This document shows positions 21,701 through 33,946 of a stretch of 64,000 nt of DNA, one piece after another (within the stretch, counting starts at the first letter, position 1; the number at the start of each line of letters is the position of its first letter). A model generated the notes under the pieces. The model did no database searches. It worked only from the letters and a program-made list of their open reading frames with translations, and was not told where the DNA came from. Source of the stretch: Thelonectria olida (taxonomy: Eukaryota > Ascomycota > Sordariomycetes > Hypocreales > Nectriaceae); NCBI GenBank assembly GCA_020736575.1, contig JAGPYM010000007.1:186001-250000 (forward strand), given 5' to 3'. Position numbers and translations under genes: made by a program.

Positions 21701-22764
21701 ATGGCAGTCGGCAGCAAGGAAGAGGCCATGAGCCCAGTCCACCTCTACGCCCATGGCAGCACCATGATGCTGGGCGAGGAACACTTCTCGGGAGACTACT
21801 GGAAGAAGTGCGGCGACGACGCTCTCGCCAACGGCATCGAGCACGTTGTAGTCATGGTCAGTTCTTCACAACACCACCACCAACCCCCTATCCATCCAAA
21901 CACCACCGACTCTCCTCGACAAACACACACACACACACGCATAACACGGCTAACACCATCATCCAGGGCGCTCACTGGGCCACCTCCCTCCCAAACACAA
22001 TCCTCATCTCCGCAAACCCATCCCCCGGCAAATCCCCCGTCGCCTACGTCCACCCCTCCAAGTACGTCGACTACAAGCTCAACCCCGACCTCGCCCACGT
22101 GCCCACCATCCAGTCGCTCCTCGCCGCCGCAGGCATCGCCTCCCAGCCCGCCCCGGACTTCGACTGGATCCACGACACCTACCTGATCCTCATCCGCATG
22201 TTCCCCAACGGCTGCCCGCCGACCACCCTCCTCAGCATGAACCACACCTTCGACCCGCACTTCCACGTCGCCGTCGGCGCCGCCCTCCGGCCCCTCCGCG
22301 CCGCCTCCGAGAAGACCCTCTTCATCGGCTCCGGCGGCTCCGTGCACAACCTGTACCGCAACGTCTGGGGGCCCATGATCATGTACCGCGACAGCCTGGC
22401 GCAGCCCACGCCGCCCGAGCCGTGGGCGCTGGACTTCCGCCAGGAGGTCATCGACCTCGTGTGCTGCGCCTACGAGGACGACGTGCCGTCCGACCGCGCC
22501 GTCTACGGAAAGGTCATCCGCGGCAAGAAGCCCTGCGGCGGCCCGCTGCTGCGCCGCAAGGCGACGAGTCTGATGAAGCACCCGCGGTACCGCGATGCGC
22601 ATGCGACCGACGACCACTTCATGGCCACCATGTTCGTGGCCGGACTGTGCGGTGGACGGGGCGATGAGAACATGAAGGGCGTCATGGGTGCTGAGGACTG
22701 GGAGCTGACCAACATGTGCAACTCGCAGTTTACTCTGGGGAGCTGGGCCAGGGCAACCAAGTAA
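21701..22764 (+). CDS. LigB/DODA-type extradiol ring-cleavage dioxygenase
   Basis: Two exons, 21701..21856 and 21967..22764, give 317 residues. The 110-nt intron is the longest I placed here and contains a CA repeat. The protein carries the class III extradiol dioxygenase signatures: His18 in AHGSTMMLGEE, His55 in GAHWAT, a Trp-Ile-His-Asp segment (FDWIHDTYLIL), the GSGGSVHNL loop and DDHFMATMFVAG near the C-terminus. In this family these His residues bind a metal ion and act in catalysis; plant and fungal relatives open the ring of L-DOPA or other catechols. The FDWIHDTY segment replaces the plant GLDHGAWVPL block, so the metal ligands need a proper alignment. The substrate is not predictable. 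No signal peptide, so probably cytosolic. Confidence 0.88.
21922..21938. repeat. CA dinucleotide repeat in an intron
   Basis: Eight CA units inside the single intron of the extradiol dioxygenase gene. Confidence 0.9.
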
Positions 22765-23029
22765 GGCAGGCGACGACGAGTAACCATGTGTGTTGTTGGA
22801 GTGAATCTATTTTAGTTTGATCCTGTTCGTCCTGCATGTATACGTTTACAACTCCATAAACAACCCCTATAACGAGCAACGTCCCTTGACCAAACCTTGC
22901 ATTGAGTGAGTTCCCCCTGCAAAACACCATATTTTATAGTACCGCCTCCAATACGCCGTTGAAAGCACCTTTGCAAACCCGCCCGGACGCCTTCCATGTG
23001 CACTATCGCGGAACCAAACTTCTCCTGCC

Positions 23030-26000
23030 TTAGGAAAAGTCCATATCCATATCCGCCCACCCGAGATTGTCCATGTCTGTCGTATCCAGGCCTTCGAAGA
23101 GATCAGCGTCGCCCGAAGTATCTAGCCCACCAGACACTGAACCGCCGAGACCGAGATCAGTGCCCACGCCTGCCATGCTCATGTCCAAGCCCATATCAGT
23201 CGACATATTCTCCCCTTGTAGAGCTGCTGCAGCCATGCTTTCGCCCAGGCCGGCAGCGTCGCCGTTCATGAGTGGAATTTCAGCGGCCTGGAGCATTTGC
23301 GCCTCTGGCATAACCATCTGTGCCTCGACTCGTCGGTGGAGACGGACAATCATCTCGGCCATGGCCGGATCCTTCTTTTGGATTTTCTTACAATCCTCCG
23401 CCTGAGACCGAAGAGCGTCTCGGAGAGTCGCCGGCCGCTGCGCTGGAGGCGGTAGGTTGCCGTTTGCATCCATGATATTGTTGTTGGCTCGGTCCTTGGC
23501 CGCGTCAGGTGCGCAGATCATGGCAGTAGCGACGTCGTATGCCCAGCTGGCGTTTCCCGTGTCCGACTGTTGTTTCACTTCTTCCAAAATCACCTGAAGC
23601 AATCTCTTAGAACCGAGGTTTTGGAGCCCAAAGAGCACCTGGCGATGCGTGTAAGAGGTAGGCATGCTCATCCCTGGGTGCATGCTCCAGTGGGTAAGCC
23701 CCTGAATTGTGTGCTTGACCGCACTCGCCATTCCGCTGGCAGGAGTCGTGGTCCATGACTCCAATTCATTGTGCTCGGGCTCTCCAGTACGGCGCGAGAG
23801 GGGAATGCCATCCTTGAGTGCTCTCAAAAGCGGTTCGATGTCCTGATTCTTAGGGTCGCGCCGCTGGTACATGCGGAGGGCTTGCTCCAACGGCTTAGCA
23901 ACAAGGTTCTTGACTGACGAGAGCATTGTGCTCGCCTCGCCAGAGATGGAACTGGGTAGGAGAATGAGCTGCAGGATCTTGATGATTGATTTCTGCTCCT
24001 TTTGGTCAACCCAGAGGTAGTCTCCGCAGAACCGAATGGCGGGCACCAGGGATGGCAGCAAGAACGTGTCAACGAGGTCTGTCCATATGTTAGGCTTGGA
24101 ATCACGTCAACTATTCATTGCCGAAACTCACATTCAACGCCTCCCTTAAGGCTTTCATCGTTGAGGTACCCGTGGGTGTATGCCACCACAGTGTTCTGGA
24201 ACAGCGGAGCGACCAACAGATAAAAGTCCTGGGGCGGGCATGATGACATCAACTCGTCGCCGAGGCCGCCAGCCTCTGTATCAAACAGGCCATGGATCCA
24301 TCCACTCAAGTGTGTCTTCTCCTGCTCTGTCAACTCCTCATTAGGTCGGCTGATGTGGCCTCGAGCCAGAATCTTGGCCACACATGAGTCCGGGGATTGA
24401 ATTCCCATGTCCGACGCAGTTAGGTTGTAGCGATATGCAAAGGCCAAAACTAGAAGAAGGATTGCTCCAAATTCTTCATATACTGGCTGATACTCGCCTT
24501 GATCCTCGTCATAAGGCCAGTTATCCAAGACCGCGCAGAGTGGCTGCAAAATAGTTGGCAGCTTTTCAAACAACAAAATAACATCCAATGATAGGGGTTT
24601 CTGGGCCAATTGGCCGCAAAGAAGCTTGAGTGACATTGTCTCCTTGCTGTTGCACAATTGGCGTAGGACCTAGGCACTTTATTAGCAAGGCACCAAAGCA
24701 ACGGCCAGATAATAGACCAACCTCCATTAGAGCCTGACAGACAGCGCCAACATTGCCGTCCATCTTGTCAAGCTCACGAACTAGGCCCGAAATCTTCTCG
24801 GTGTCGGAGAGACAGTTTTGAACCAGCTTCTCCTTGGAGTACTTCTCCAGGGAGGGTTCGTACGACATTGAAATCTCTCCCAGGATTCTCTCAACATGCT
24901 CTCTCTGCACCAGCCCATGGAGGACGCATGCGGCACAAAACTCCTCTCTCACGCTCTCCGTGTAGGGATTGTTATTCCTAGATTCATCAAACATCAGCGA
25001 CGCGGTTGGGAAAATGCTAGTATCCACATGGCTGAGCGCTTGAGTGATGCAGAACTCGGCCGTTGTTGCCGAGAATTCGGGAGGACACAGCTGATATAGG
25101 AGTAGTGGGAGTTTGTTGATCAAGTATGATCGAAGGAGATGAGCATCCTTTTGGCCCTCGTTGCGAAACACGGCGTTGGCCAGGATGTCAAAAGAGGCCA
25201 GAATCAGGTCGATTACACTGGATTGAATGTCTCCCTAGAGACGGTTAGAGCAATCTCAAGAAGTCTAGAAGCTCATTTACCTGATATCTGGTGCTCATAT
25301 ATGAAAAGAGCGCATGATCATCGAGTATCGGTCGCGCCGAGAGCTACGGACATATTAGCCTATGCAGACACGGGAAATCTTGCGCTTTACTCACAGCAGC
25401 ATTTAAATAGACATAAAGTCCGGATCGAGTGTTGTTGATGGGAAGCTCGGACACGACAAAGTTTTCGAGCCCAACTGTAGATTCCAGCAGATCATCCATG
25501 GCCGCATTGGCATCTTGCTTCTTCTTATCCTCAGGGTCGATGGCAGCAATGTCTTGCCGGAAGAGCTCTAGCTTCTCGGTGACTTCGGGAACCAACTGTA
25601 GGGTGGGCACAAAGCTTGCCAGGCTTGAAGAGAGTTCCTTTCGAGTGTCTATGACTTGGTTAATGTCTATTCCGCCAAGCGAAAGAGACGAGGAATGAAC
25701 TTACCCTTGGCGATTGGTTTACCCAAAGCTCTTAGAAGGACCGGGTGTTCGCACAGACGCATCAAGAGGGCGACCAAGGCTGCTCTGGAAGACTCGAAAT
25801 CCACCCTAGCCTGGGACAATTCCAGATGCTCCATGACATCTGCGGCAAAGGCCGTCGACGCTGACGCAAACAGGACCATCCACTTGGAAATGATGTTGAC
25901 GACATCCAAAGCAGTTCGCGAATCAGAAATGGGCTTCCCCTGCACAACCGACTTTGTCAAGAAGTAGAACAGAAACTCTTCGAACCAATAGGAGGTCTCC

Positions 26001-26401
26001 CAGCGAGTCACTTTGGGCTCCTTGGGCTTCTCCTGGCCATCCAGCTGGTTGGCGCCATTTACTTGCGCCGGGGGCTCAGGTTGTGATTGGGCCTTGGTGT
26101 GCGAGGACGAATGCTTGTATAAGGCTTTGAGAATGGCAGCCATGTCGATGTAGCCCAGGCGGTAGAGGATCTGAAGGTATTGCGGCATGCGAGGATCGAG
26201 GGTATAGACCTTGTTTGGTTGGGGTCGGAGGAAGAAGTCGGCAATGGCGTACGGGGGGAGAGGGTGTTCCTCGTAGACGAGCTTGACGAATATTTCGAAG
26301 CGATCCATATCGAGGCGTTTGGCAATGCACTGGGCGACAAACTGTTTCCAGTAGTCGAGGGCCGCCCGCAATGCGCCGGCAGCCGAGACGCGTCGGTCCA
26401 T
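23030..26401 (-). CDS. MED5: Mediator complex subunit 5 (Med5/Nut1)
   Basis: Six exons, 26401..25705, 25648..25395, 25343..25281, 25234..24722, 24669..24132 and 24078..23030, give 1037 residues, normal for fungal Med5. All introns are 46-57 nt with GTAAGT, GTGAGT, GTAAAT, GTTGGT and GTGAGT donors. The N-terminus (LRAALDYWKQFVAQCIAKRL, then DMDRFEIFV), the helical HEAT-like body and the acidic tail (DLFEGLDTTDMDNLGWADMD) match what I know of Med5. Med5 belongs to the Mediator tail module, which passes activator signals to RNA polymerase II in the nucleus. The start at 26401 is chosen because the frame upstream is Pro/Arg-rich leader-like sequence. It is convergent with the dioxygenase gene, 265 bp away. 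Confidence 0.9.
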
Positions 26402-27190
26402 GGTTCGCGGGCGTCGTCGAGGGTCGGGGGTATTCGGCGGGGGGCTCGAATGGGTATTTAGAGTCGCCGGTCGTCTTGGTAGCGGTATGAAGCGTTGCGA
26501 GTCGTTGAAGGGGCGGAGGTAAAGACTCGGCTGCTCGTCTTGATCGAGGCTTGCACAAGTGCGAGAAGCCGACAAGAGAGCTGCAATGGTGCGCCAGTTG
26601 AAAGTATGTGAGTGAGAAGAGAAGAATATTGTTGACGACAGTTAGCGGCGGACATTCGCCCTCCTCGGAGAGCGAGAAAAGGTTTGGTTTGGTTCACTTT
26701 GGGTTCGAGGATAGTTTGGGTTGTTTCATGGGAGCTTTGCAGAAGGACAAAGGCTGTTTGGACGGGAGAGGTGCGAGCACCTGCCTTGCCGCGTTTGTTG
26801 GTAGGGGTCACAGGGTGGAGCGGGCTTAATTCCGCCCAGCGGGGTGAAGACAAACACCATCGCTCCTAATACGACTGAAGATGTGATTTAATTGAGAAAA
26901 ATATAGGAATTAATAAGGTACATATTACTTCTGTACCTCTATCTCGGCTTTTTACTGCAGCCCAACTCCCACGGGGCTGGCCTCACAAACTTAGATATGT
27001 AATCCAATGCGTCATGAATACAACTCCTCGAAAGACTCAGTAGAACAAGTCAAATTAATTATCGATCCAAGTATATAATGCAAAGAAAAAAACTACAAAT
27101 GAAAATCCCCTTGCTTCGTGGTATCAAGTATCCATGCAAACGAACAACAAATCCGCAAACGCTACACAATGAACAATCTCATCACCCTCT
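26402..27190. other. Intergenic region, Med5 promoter and AIF-like gene 3' side
   Basis: The 789-bp gap separates two minus-strand genes. From about 26880 to 27170 it is AT-rich (many ATT and AAA runs), probably the 3' UTR of the AIF-like gene. No gene seen. Confidence 0.6.
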
Positions 27191-28366
27191 CTACTTCTCA
27201 TACGTCACAGTCATGGTCTTCTTGCCCGCAGCCCAAAGGTGCGAGTAATCAGTGCCCAGGTACCGTCCCTTCATGAACCAAATCAACAGGCTGAAGAGCT
27301 TCATCGTGCCCATCTGGCCCGTCGCCCGGCTTCGGCCCACCGTGATGCCAAACATGGGCTTGGTCGACGCCTGGTACTCGGGCAGCGCCGTGCCGTCGAG
27401 GTGCAGAGGCAGGTTCTTGATCAGCCAGCCAACCTGCGCCTCGACCGTCGCCGCCTTGCTGGGCTCCAAGCTGCCGACGTCGCCAACAATGAAGATGTTC
27501 TGATGGCCCTGCGCCTTGAGGTGCGTCGTCTGCTTGATGTAGCCCTGTCCGTCCAGCAGCGTCTTGGGCGCAAACTCGCTGTTGGGGATGATGCCAGTAG
27601 TGGGAAGGTAGACGCCCGCGGTGATGGTCTTGGTGGTTCCATCGGAAGATCGGAGCTCGAGAACCGTGTCGTTGCCTTGCACGGTGGCGCTGGCGATGGT
27701 CGTGTTGGGGATGATCTTCACCTTGAGCTTCTCAAGCTCCTTCTTGGAGGCCTGGCGGACGCTGGTGATGACGGGGTCGGAGAGAGGGAGGCTGTCCGCG
27801 TGGACAAAGATAACCTCCTTCTTGCCGTGCTGAGAATACTCAAAGCCAAGCTCGCCGGCCGTCTCGACGCCAGTGAGTCCACCACCACCAACAACAATGG
27901 TCTTGGCGTTCGTGATCTGCGCCTGGAGACGGTGAAGCTTGTCCTTGGTCTGCTCAGTGGTGCCCAGGGGCTTCCAGGGCATGTCTTCCTTGGCGCGAGC
28001 ACCAGTAGCGATGATGAGAGTGTGGTAGTTGACCTCCCGAGTGCCGCCAGCGTTGAGCTCGACGCCAACAGTGTTGGAAGCCGGGTCGAGAGAAGCAGCC
28101 TTGCCCAGGACAAATTCGAACTTGCTAGGAGGATAATCGGCAAAAGTGGGCGCCAGAGGAATAAAGACCTTTTCATCGGCGAGCTGGCCGGGGACAACGA
28201 CACGGGGCATGGCCAGGGGCCAGTGGAAGTCGGAGTTGGGCGCAACGAGGACAAGCTTGAGGTTGTTGCGCTTGAGGACGGTGTTGACCATGGTCTGGCG
28301 GACGACGGGCATGGCAGCGGGGCCAGCGCCGAGTACGACAATGGTTTTGACGTCTGAAGCAGTCAT
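27191..28366 (-). CDS. AIF/AMID-type FAD-dependent pyridine nucleotide oxidoreductase
   Basis: Single exon, 391 residues. The FAD-binding Rossmann motif is VVLGAGPAAMP (residues 10-20); the third Gly of the usual GxGxxG is Ala. The NAD(P)H-binding fold has VVGGGGLTGVETAGELG, followed by an acidic strand end (VIFVHADSLPL). The second FAD-contact motif is IFIVGDVGS. The TLIIATGA block is also present. These features and the length place it with AIF-M2/AMID/FSP1-like proteins, which in animals reduce quinones and in fungi have been tied to respiration or cell death. A C-terminal hydrophobic stretch (KLFSLLIWFMKGRYLG) could touch a membrane. There is no clear mitochondrial signal. The function here is inferred from family only. 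Confidence 0.85.
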   Translation of the reverse strand: MTASDVKTIVVLGAGPAAMPVVRQTMVNTVLKRNNLKLVLVAPNSDFHWPLAMPRVVVPGQLADEKVFIPLAPTFADYPPSKFEFVLGKAASLDPASNTVGVELNAGGTREVNYHTLIIATGARAKEDMPWKPLGTTEQTKDKLHRLQAQITNAKTIVVGGGGLTGVETAGELGFEYSQHGKKEVIFVHADSLPLSDPVITSVRQASKKELEKLKVKIIPNTTIASATVQGNDTVLELRSSDGTTKTITAGVYLPTTGIIPNSEFAPKTLLDGQGYIKQTTHLKAQGHQNIFIVGDVGSLEPSKAATVEAQVGWLIKNLPLHLDGTALPEYQASTKPMFGITVGRSRATGQMGTMKLFSLLIWFMKGRYLGTDYSHLWAAGKKTMTVTYEK

Positions 28367-31300
28367 GGTGAGGGCTCTATGGGAGAGTGTGCTGGGTGTT
28401 GTTGATTGGGCGTAAGTCGTCGAGTCGGAACTGCCAAGGAGTCAAGTATTGAATTGTTACTCGATTGGATAGTCGAAGCTGCGCTGATGAAATTGAAGTG
28501 ATGAGCCGAGATAGTCCAGAGCTCTTGTATATGTAGGCTCAGGATATGCTGCAGGGAGCCACCCTCAAGACCCAACAAGCACACATCTCCCGTGCCGATA
28601 TCCACCGGTTGGGCTGGGCCAGATTTGTCACCATGCTTTGAAAGCACAAAAAAGCGCTTTCTTTTTTCGAATGGCATTGTTTAGGCTTCATCCTCTCATG
28701 GGCCCGTGAAATGACAAGAACCCTTCACGCGCGCGAGCCATGTCACCTTAGGATGAGTACCTCGAGAGTGGCGGGGACGGACTAACGATGGAGACTTTTT
28801 TTCTCAGTGGAACATCGGAGACAACGGCCAAACACGAACCCACCGGCCTGTGATAGGCATGTTCCAGCACCGTTCCGCGGGTGTTGCACAACTTCCGTGC
28901 TCGTTTGGGAAGAGAGATTGAGGCTTCGATGGCTTCAGGGGAGAGATTGCCGCGCGGCGACTCGGGCTCCGGGACGGTGTTGTGGGGCTTCGCGGGCGGA
29001 GCGGGTCTTGGATGCGGCCAATCGCAGTCGTTGACGCCGGGACTTGGAAAGAGCTTCTTTCTTTCTGTGATGTCTGAGCCGCCCCTTCTCAGTTATGACT
29101 GAGCGATGGCCCCACTTACCGCCCGCTACGACTCTCTCCGCGCCAGCGTCTTAAGTTGAAGAGGGGAATATTAATTAAGCTTGTCTTCACCCACGACCAG
29201 TGAATCAATAATTTCAAGTTGCACCAAGAGCTATTGAACTGAGGAAATGATGCAAAAATTACTGTTAGAATTCATAGGATATTACCTAACAGCTACCCTA
29301 CAGAAGAAACGGAGCTACAAAATTCTTTTTCATTTACAGCCTTCCTAGGTGCATACCATACACATGCCGTCTTTATAGCCTACGTATTAGTCCGAATTCC
29401 TACACTGAACATATTTTTATTTAAAAAAAAACCCCCAATATTCGGTTTCGCATCCAAATGTCATCAAATGCCGAAACCACCGCTTAGGTATTACTCAGAT
29501 CATCATCCATCCCCCCACACACACCCGCGGCTCTTAATTCTCTACCGTGACCCGATCTGACAACACTCCAGAACCAGCCTCATCAAGCCCAGCATCAAGA
29601 TTCCAATACCCGCGCGCCTGTCTCTGACAAGCTTTGTAATTGTCCCGACCACGATCCATTCAACTGGGCTGTCACTGAAAGACCAATCAGAGCCCTGCTT
29701 GCTAGCGTTTGCGTCCCAGTTTGGCATGCGGCCGCCATGAACGCTCCGGCAGTTGCGCTGTCATGCGACCACGCATAATTGCCAGGACTATGTGTATTAT
29801 TAAAAGTATAGAGCAGTCGTCTTTCCCCATGTGTAACCCAGGTGTCCATGTGCCAGCAAGTTCGTCTTCTTGATCCGTGTCGTTGGTGTGAATCCCTCCT
29901 CTCAGTCTTACAGCCAAAATCCACCAGACCTAACCGGAGAATTAATATCGTCAGAACGTCAGACTCGTTTAAACCAAGGAAGATGGTGGTACGCCCGAAG
30001 TACACATCCACTGACTCAATACGAAAGTACTGCAGGTTAGTTCGTCTCCTCACCTCGAAAATCGGAAGCCAGCCACAACCATCTATCTACAGAATACCAA
30101 AGAGGGGCCATCATGACTGGCAGCCGTTCTCCAGGTCAATCGACTCGACTTCAATCTTGACGTTGTCATCGGCTTTTTTGTAACAATTCGGCGTGGACGA
30201 CGGGTTACCACATCATCCGCAACACCATCATCTTAACCAAGGGCCAAAGTCAGCGCTGCGCTCCTAAGGGGATCTCAATGCTGTCGGGGTTGTTGCAGGG
30301 GAATTCTCGTCGTCACGTCAGCGCTCAGTCTTGGTGGTTGGGAATAGCGTCAGTTTTTTGGAACCTTTGCTCGGTTTGAGTCGATCAAGGCTGCTTTTCT
30401 GGCTCGTTCATCCCTCCTCGGAGCCTAAGCAGAGATAGATCTGCCAAAAAGTCGTCATGGCTCATGGGCTGCAGCACAATGGTCGCTCGTCCCCATTCAC
30501 AATGACACCTTGCCGGTTGGGTCGCTCCAGGCTGACTGAAGACGAAGTGTTCTGAATGGAGGTCAATGAGGGTAAGGAAGCAATGCTCCCAAAAGGTCCC
30601 AACGAGCGAAAGAATAGATGATGCTGCTCTCATCACGATCGCGTCTCGGACGCCGCTGGTGCCGCTGCCGTCATGGTGTGGGAGTGATCATTGAGGCACA
30701 AACATCTTCTCGCCTCGTCTGCAAATCGCCGTGTGGTTCTGGGCCACCTTCACGTCATATCTCTAGACATTTGCGCTGAGGTATGATGCAAAACTCCACC
30801 GCGTCGCATCCTCGCTGTCAAACAGAATGTCATCTCTCCTCCTCCATGACAGGAACGAAGTCATTCCTACTCGAGGGGCGTAGTCAAGGATCTCGACTAA
30901 CTCGAAAAGGGGTAACTCGAGAGTCGATAATGGACTGAGCAATGACGCCGCAAACATCCCCCAAAAGGTGCTGGTCTTCCACCCATAACGTCAAGGATGG
31001 CATCGGGGTGGCCAAAATGATTCGTCGATGCGGGAAGGCCATGCCAATCCGTTCGAGTCACCGTCCAGAACGGTATAGGAATAGCACGGGCGTAACTAGA
31101 CGGTGAATCATCAATGACGGTATCGAGTACAAACGCAACGTCAAGCTTCCATGGCCTGGTCACGTGTGACGACATCAACGACAGTTTTGACGGGTGCGAA
31201 GAACAGGCAGGGAGGGAGGCAAAATGTGGTGACCCGAGATGGGAAGCGCACTCCACTAAGCCTGGAGATCAAGAGCTTGTGTGTGGTTGAGACAAGCGTC

Positions 31301-33946
31301 GATAGTTCCCAAGCGTGTCACTGCTGTTTGAAGCTGTCGACGGGTGGCACCGCGTGGCGGTTGAGGCTCTTTGGTAGTATTCGCATCTGGTGTTGGTATC
31401 GGGACTCCAGGGAGTCTCACTTCTGCCTTGTACGTGATCCGTCACAGTCTCTTCGGAAAGCGCCAGTCGGCACTTCGCCTTCTCCGCCACAACAGGTTGC
31501 AGACGGCAACGGCGACAAGGTGTTTTTACCAAGGCTGAGGTCGCTCAAGGGCGACTTTGCAGTGATGCTATTCGGACAAATGTCCAAGGCTGCGGGCACG
31601 CAACGCAGGTAAGAGATGGCCCGTGCGGGCGATGTGACATCAGCGGGTCTGGGAAGAAAGAAGTGGGTCTATGGATCATGCCGTCATTGGCCCACTGTCA
31701 TCTCGCAGCACCTTGAACTTGACGTTGGACGAGCGTCACAGCCCGCCCGTTCAAGGCGCTTTTCGACGTAATGCTCCCTCTCCATCCTACAGTAGCTGAA
31801 TAGAGGCACGAAAAGTACGTAACTAGCTGCCTGCCATTACACAGTTGTGGCTGGCTGTCGAGAGTTTCTTTCTGACGACGTCAGATCCCAACTGGGAAAG
31901 CCGAGCAGTTTGTTGCGAATAACATCATCTCCATGCAAACAGCCTGCTCAACCACCACAAACTTGCCCTAGGACAATTCCCCTTGCCAGCTCCCAGCCCT
32001 GTCCCTCGCGGCCCCTCTCTGCGCTTTACCCGAACCACGAAGAAAACTCCACTTCCTCCTGGAGGAGCTGGACCCTGAATTTTGTTGAGTGCTTTGGGCT
32101 AACTAGATAGCTAGGCAAAGACAAGATTTTCCCCACTCCCGTCCCTCGATGGCCGTAACAACTCCATCTCCCCAAGATCTGGGGGAACAACACACTTAGC
32201 CTCTGGCTCTTTCTCTCTCTCAAAAGCCCAACACAGCGTAGTGGGGAGCCGGAGAGGGGAAAGGAGCATGAGCCGGTTAAGAATCCCCTGCACTTCGCGC
32301 AACAACCCAGTCATAGCTCGGCCGGGATGGGATCCATTTTCATGGCAATCCTGCTTTTTATATGCCTCCTTTGGCCTCTTTGGCCAGTAAAGCTTCCGGC
32401 TTTCTCGCCAAGCAGCCCAATCCCGGCACGCTTGTGATGCTAAGCTCACCACCTGCAGTGGCGATCCCTTCTTGTTATCAGCCCAAGCAGGCAAAAGCCC
32501 GGGGTCGTAAATGTTTCTCAGAATGCTTCTCCCCACGAGCCTGTTGCACGGACATTGGGACTGGCCGCGTGATGCGCGGGACTGCGTTGGGCCCTTGAGG
32601 CTGAAAAAGGGGACCGAACTCACTGACGATAGTCCCGTCGGTGAAGGAAGAGCACGCGAAGGGAAGGATCCTTGGCCATGTTGGAGACCCCGTCCAAGGA
32701 CCAGGCTTCAACGTTATGTCCCTGAAAACCCTCAACTGCCAACCCGTCTTGCACGGGAACGGGGGATGAAGATGCAACAATTTCAGGGTCTGGCCTTTGC
32801 CATTGCGCATGCAGGAGTGCGCTGTCTTTGGGAAGATGGGGCCGTGATTGCCGAACGGTCGCCATATCCTAGACATGACGGGCGAATTAATTCCACTTTC
32901 CCTCCCTTTTTCCTTGTAGAGTAACGATTCGAAACCCTCTGAGCAAACAAGCCATCGAAGAAACGTGTATCGGTCGTGTTGTCGATGGCCATGACTTCAA
33001 GGCTGGAGCCGGATCACCTCCATCCCGTTCGTTGCAAATCGACTCCTGATCCCTTGGTCTCTTGATCAACATGCCTTCCCTCACAGCTTCTGACGCCGAT
33101 TGCTCCACTACGTAGAAGCCATTTCCATGCCGCCTTGGTCCATCCCGGCATCGTCAGACGGAGACAAGTGGCGAATAAGCCAAAGGGACAAGCTCGGGTC
33201 GCCGTGATGGTGGATGGCCAGAATAGGACCCTGGACGACGAGGGATCTACACCGTGTGTCCTCTTTTCCCTCTTGGTGGCGCCCGCTTGGCCTTGTACGT
33301 CGTTGCACGTACTGTTCAAAAACCCTGGAAGCTTTCACGTCTCAGGGAGAAGGGCTGCTCGACTTACGCCATCCGCGTGCACTAGAGCAGCGACAATCAC
33401 TGTCGATCCCTCCGTCAGAGGCGGGACAGGATTGGGCCAGCACCGTACACCCAACCAGGTGGAGTGAGCGAGTTTTTTTCTCTCTCTTTCTCTCTTTGGG
33501 CGGCGGCGGCGAAGTTGTTCTCCTCTTCAGAAGGGGGAGGGGTGGTGGGATTCCAGTGTGAGATTTGCGGCCAGTTGGTGATGATGCCGGACCCTACCTT
33601 GCGCAGACTCCCCCGGAAGACCCATTCCACCATGTCACATCCAAGACTGTTGACTGCAAATCGCTTGGGGACTTTGGGGTGTGGGACGGACGTGGAGTTG
33701 TTGTCTGCCGCCCCCGTTGCTTCGTGAGGTTATAATAAAGCCCGTCGTCCCCCCCCATCCTAGCTTTTGTCTTTGAATCATCTTCAGCCTCACACTCAAG
33801 CACAGCGTTAGAACATACACAGCCAGCCTCTTCACACTACCTTTTACTACATAAGACGTATTACATTTTCAACCGATTTTTCACAGCTTCGGTTTAACAC
33901 TTTCTCAACAATAACATCCACATCTCACTACAACACCCTCGCCATC
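28367..33946. other. 5.6 kb gene-free region
   Basis: No convincing gene. A segment at about 29140-29480 is clearly AT-richer than its surroundings (TTAATTAAGC, TATTTAAAAAAAAA). Two longer frames (31151-31612 plus, 32111-32623 minus) have no recognisable domain or splice support and overlap other frames. The right end (33770-33946) is an A/C/T-rich leader for the small gene at 33947. Confidence 0.55.
33730..33739 (+). promoter_or_regulatory. TATA-like box upstream of the 72-residue gene
   Basis: TTATAATAAA lies about 215 bp before the ATG at 33947. Between them is a leader nearly free of G, which fits transcription starting some 30-60 bp after this box. Confidence 0.45.

Noticed and set aside
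21796..22617. 273-codon open frame on the minus strand
   Set aside because: Antisense shadow of the extradiol dioxygenase, running through its intron.
27239..28357. 372-codon open frame on the plus strand
   Set aside because: It mirrors the AIF/AMID-type gene on the other strand; GC-rich codons remove stops in the antisense frame.
31151..31612. 153-codon frame in the 5.6 kb gene-free region
   Set aside because: No recognisable domain, overlapping frames on the other strand, and composition like the surrounding non-coding DNA.
32111..32623. 170-codon frame on the minus strand
   Set aside because: No family resemblance and no splice or leader support.
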